7,185 nucleotides of DNA from NCBI GenBank assembly GCA_016839905.1, contig JAEOTJ010000402.1, positions 1 to 7,185 of the forward strand, read 5' to 3'. This document shows, piece by piece, positions 5,049 to 7,185 of this stretch. A program made the position numbers and the translations under genes. The notes under the pieces are model-generated. The model ran no database searches. It was not told where the DNA came from and worked only from the letters and a program-made list of their open reading frames with translations. The DNA comes from Promethearchaeota archaeon. Its GTDB lineage: Archaea; Asgardarchaeota; Lokiarchaeia; Sigynarchaeales; SOKP01. Each line of letters opens with the position of its first letter. Position 1 is the stretch's first letter.

Positions 5049-7124
5049 TTAAAAGCCTCTATCTTTTCTCTTCTTTATTAGGACTGTAGCAAGACCGACC
5101 AAACCTACGCCGGCGATTAAAAGAATCAATGCCCAAAAACCAGCGTTCTCGGGAGTAAAGACCATATAGACGCTGAATGTAGGGTCATGCCAGATGCCTG
5201 TTCCAGAACCATTCCATTGAGGATAACAAATTCCATAATACATTACATTATGGCTTATCTCTAAATTAACGTCCGTAGAATAGTCATCATCTTCAGTACC
5301 TTCATCTCCAGTATTGGTATTATGGGCCTTACCCTGGAATTTCCACAGTCCTACTGGAACGTTTTGAGTAGAAGCAGGATGCTCTGTATAACCTGTTGGT
5401 TCGTTGTCTGAATCATAAGTATTAGATAATTTATAATTTGGACCAGCTATATCCACAAAATCAAGATCTGCATCAGTATCAATATAATTTCCAATTTTAA
5501 TTGTTTTATTTGCTTCCGCATAATCGGCTTCCATGTCCCCTTCAACTTCATCAGTATCAGATAAATCTTCCGTGTCAACATCTAAATGAAAGTGGAATAT
5601 GCTGGAGATATAAACGATTACTAAATCCAAACCATCAATTTCTGGAGGAACAGTGCTCCAGGGGCCAAAATTATGGGTCAATTTGACTTCTCCTTCAGCA
5701 TATAGTTTTCCATCTCCTATATCGACAGGATCTTCCTTAATAAACTCCAGGTTAAACGTTATAAAAGGAAGTTGATGCGATGTAGCTCCAATATAGGAGT
5801 GCAAGCCAAGCCCCATTGGCATCGGGATTATCTCCGGATTCAGCAGTGTTATACCCCATTCAACATTACCATCACTATTCTCTTTTGGTTTGTTTATTTG
5901 AGTTTCAGCCATACTACTCAACATTATTTTATGGGTTAGTTCCGTTGTATTAGGCTGCCTAATTGGCTCGCCGTCAGGAGTCACTGCGGTTTCTGTTCCA
6001 TTCTTTACCTCATCATATCGTACAGTTACTTTGTTGTTTGAATCAAGATCATTGTATAAATAGGCACCTTCTAAATGATGTGTAAAAATATAAAACTCTA
6101 CATCAAGCCCGTTAAATACTCGAGCAGGATTGATTGTACCTCCGCTACTCAATTCGCTTAAATCTATGTGAATTTCGAAGTTTTTAACCCATAATTGAAT
6201 TAAATCAAAAGATAGTGTTGTCCAAACCGTTGTATCCGTAGGATCTGTTGGATCACACAACCAGGCCATCCCATGGTCCTTATAATATAGTGCTTTGTTC
6301 CTCCAATCAGTTATACGATTACTATGTGAAATATCAGTTATTGTGTCATCATCACCACCACCAACCTGCATGTATCCATTTAAACCTGCATCATGCCAAG
6401 TTTTAGTAATTGAAAAACCTGTTCCAGGTCTTATTTCCAATTTAGACCATGTTATTGGATTGAGGATAAATAATTCATCACCAGTAAAAATATTATTTAT
6501 GTTTGTAAATAGCCAAGCCATTAATGCGATTCCTTCTTGCATTAATATCCTTCGTGCTTCGTCTTCATTGCCCTCGTCCTTAGCATTCCTTACTTCTTCC
6601 ATGAATTCAGTGATCTTTTTAGCAGCTGTTATGAAAGACTCATCATAGTCCCAAATAGCCATGGTGACAGATGCTCCAACCTCTAAAGTATAATCAAATT
6701 CTCCAGCTTTTTGAACATGGCAATATACAGGACCATCTAGATCAGAATCAGTATAGTTATTGTTTCCCGCACCATCGTCTCTCCATGGAAGGAAATGAAT
6801 TTCATCAGTATCACGTTCATCAATAAAATTGTATATTCCCTCATATTCTTGACTTTTAGAAGCATGTAAAACATATAATCCCTTATCAAATTTTACATCA
6901 TCTAAATTCATTGTTTGATTGAAGAGCACTTCAAAAATACTCCCTAGTATTTGTCCACTCATTCCAAATTGGTTAAAAGCACCACTCATCTTTCGGGGAT
7001 CCATTCCTGGACCGCTAGATCCACCGTCACCATTATCTTGAGCATTTGCCATGATTGGCATTGCCAATATAGACGTAGTTAAAAAAGTTATAATCATTAA
7101 TGCTTTTACATTAACTTTTCTCAT
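5049..7124 (-). CDS. Secreted, C-terminally membrane-anchored Asp-rich surface protein of unknown function
   Basis: I do not recognise a family. The 691-residue protein starts with a signal peptide: basic MRKVNVK, a hydrophobic stretch at 8-25, then ANA|Q at 26-29 as a likely cleavage site. A Gly/Asp-rich linker follows (30-44). The large middle part is rich in beta-type sequence and acidic residues. Asp-rich loops resembling calcium sites occur at DSDLDG (126-131), DLDSNNKVTV (359-368) and DTDADLD (549-555). Six N-glycosylation sequons are visible: N69, N123, N375, N392, N539 and N638. There are only three cysteines (135, 290, 633). The C-terminus has one membrane helix at about 662-683, then KKRKDRGF facing the cytosol. 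The topology is therefore type I, with nearly everything outside the cell. A structural, adhesive or binding role at the envelope is a guess from architecture. ATG 7124 is supported by GTGAT 8 nt upstream and by the signal peptide. It appears to be a single-gene transcript ending in a T-run. Confidence 0.85.
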   Translation of the reverse strand: MRKVNVKALMIITFLTTSILAMPIMANAQDNGDGGSSGPGMDPRKMSGAFNQFGMSGQILGSIFEVLFNQTMNLDDVKFDKGLYVLHASKSQEYEGIYNFIDERDTDEIHFLPWRDDGAGNNNYTDSDLDGPVYCHVQKAGEFDYTLEVGASVTMAIWDYDESFITAAKKITEFMEEVRNAKDEGNEDEARRILMQEGIALMAWLFTNINNIFTGDELFILNPITWSKLEIRPGTGFSITKTWHDAGLNGYMQVGGGDDDTITDISHSNRITDWRNKALYYKDHGMAWLCDPTDPTDTTVWTTLSFDLIQLWVKNFEIHIDLSELSSGGTINPARVFNGLDVEFYIFTHHLEGAYLYNDLDSNNKVTVRYDEVKNGTETAVTPDGEPIRQPNTTELTHKIMLSSMAETQINKPKENSDGNVEWGITLLNPEIIPMPMGLGLHSYIGATSHQLPFITFNLEFIKEDPVDIGDGKLYAEGEVKLTHNFGPWSTVPPEIDGLDLVIVYISSIFHFHLDVDTEDLSDTDEVEGDMEADYAEANKTIKIGNYIDTDADLDFVDIAGPNYKLSNTYDSDNEPTGYTEHPASTQNVPVGLWKFQGKAHNTNTGDEGTEDDDYSTDVNLEISHNVMYYGICYPQWNGSGTGIWHDPTFSVYMVFTPENAGFWALILLIAGVGLVGLATVLIKKRKDRGF

Positions 7125-7132
7125 TTTTATAA

Positions 7133-7137
7133 ATCAC
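7133..7137 (-). promoter_or_regulatory. Shine-Dalgarno GTGAT for the surface-protein gene
   Basis: On the minus strand GTGAT lies 8 nt before ATG 7124 and matches five consecutive bases of the archaeal anti-16S consensus GGTGATC. It is the clearest ribosome-binding site in the window and supports the start at the signal peptide. Confidence 0.6.
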
Positions 7138-7160
7138 GTAATTTTTTTTAAAAAATTTAG

Positions 7161-7174
7161 TGTTAAAAATATAA
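7161..7174 (-). promoter_or_regulatory. Putative TATA box for the surface-protein gene
   Basis: On the minus strand this reads TTATATTTTTAACA, centred about 43 bp before ATG 7124. Transcription would start near 7143, leaving a leader of about 20 nt that includes GTGAT. An upstream B-recognition element cannot be judged because the window ends at 7185. Confidence 0.4.
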
Positions 7175-7185
7175 TTTCAATTTTA

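Noticed and set aside
5501..6648. Plus-strand open frames opposite the surface-protein gene (5501-5686, 6295-6648)
   Set aside because: They are shadows of the minus-strand gene, without recognisable motifs.
1..7185. A gene cluster forming one defence, signalling or metabolic system
   Set aside because: The genes differ in strand, have separate apparent promoters and terminators, and no shared pathway is visible; no CRISPR repeats, transposase, integrase, tRNA or att-like repeats were seen.

Overview
This AT-rich window most likely comes from an Asgard archaeon of the Lokiarchaeia (Promethearchaeota) type. The evidence is a Ras/Rab-like small GTPase, Shine-Dalgarno remnants of the archaeal GGTGA kind ahead of three genes, archaeal TATA-like boxes about 25-30 bp before predicted transcript starts, T-run terminators, one TTG start, and a secreted type-I membrane protein with a basic C-terminal tail. 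The lineage is inferred from gene style; no marker gene was searched.

Left part (1-2276): a 5' fragment of arginyl-tRNA synthetase runs leftward off the window edge. Across a 218-bp divergent promoter region, a TTG-started gene for an unrecognised 141-residue charged protein runs rightward, ends at a T-run, and is followed by a complete creatininase-family metal-dependent amidohydrolase gene with its own TATA-like box.

Middle part (2277-4806): a Rab/Ras-like GTPase gene (+) converges on an acyl-CoA synthetase gene of the ANL superfamily (-), with only 13 bp between the two stops. The GTPase P-loop lies upstream of every in-frame ATG, GTG or TTG. The real gene therefore seems to begin at an ATT or ATA codon near 2451-2457, and a conventional start at 2562 would remove the nucleotide-binding loop. 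The ligase keeps most ANL motifs but has Thr where the A10 catalytic lysine belongs and an altered A3 phosphate loop.

Right part (4807-7185): a 691-residue secreted, Asp-rich, C-terminally anchored surface protein is encoded on the minus strand, with a TATA-like box, a GTGAT ribosome-binding site and a T-run terminator.

The genes look like separately transcribed single units, not one operon. No CRISPR, tRNA, rRNA, insertion sequence or defence island is visible. I see no convincing multi-gene novel system. The most rewarding leads are the GTPase start, the altered ligase active site, the uncharacterised surface protein, the unknown small protein, and the bacterial look of the arginyl-tRNA synthetase. 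Every stretch without a gene is shorter than 300 bp and holds only promoter- and terminator-like AT-rich sequence.
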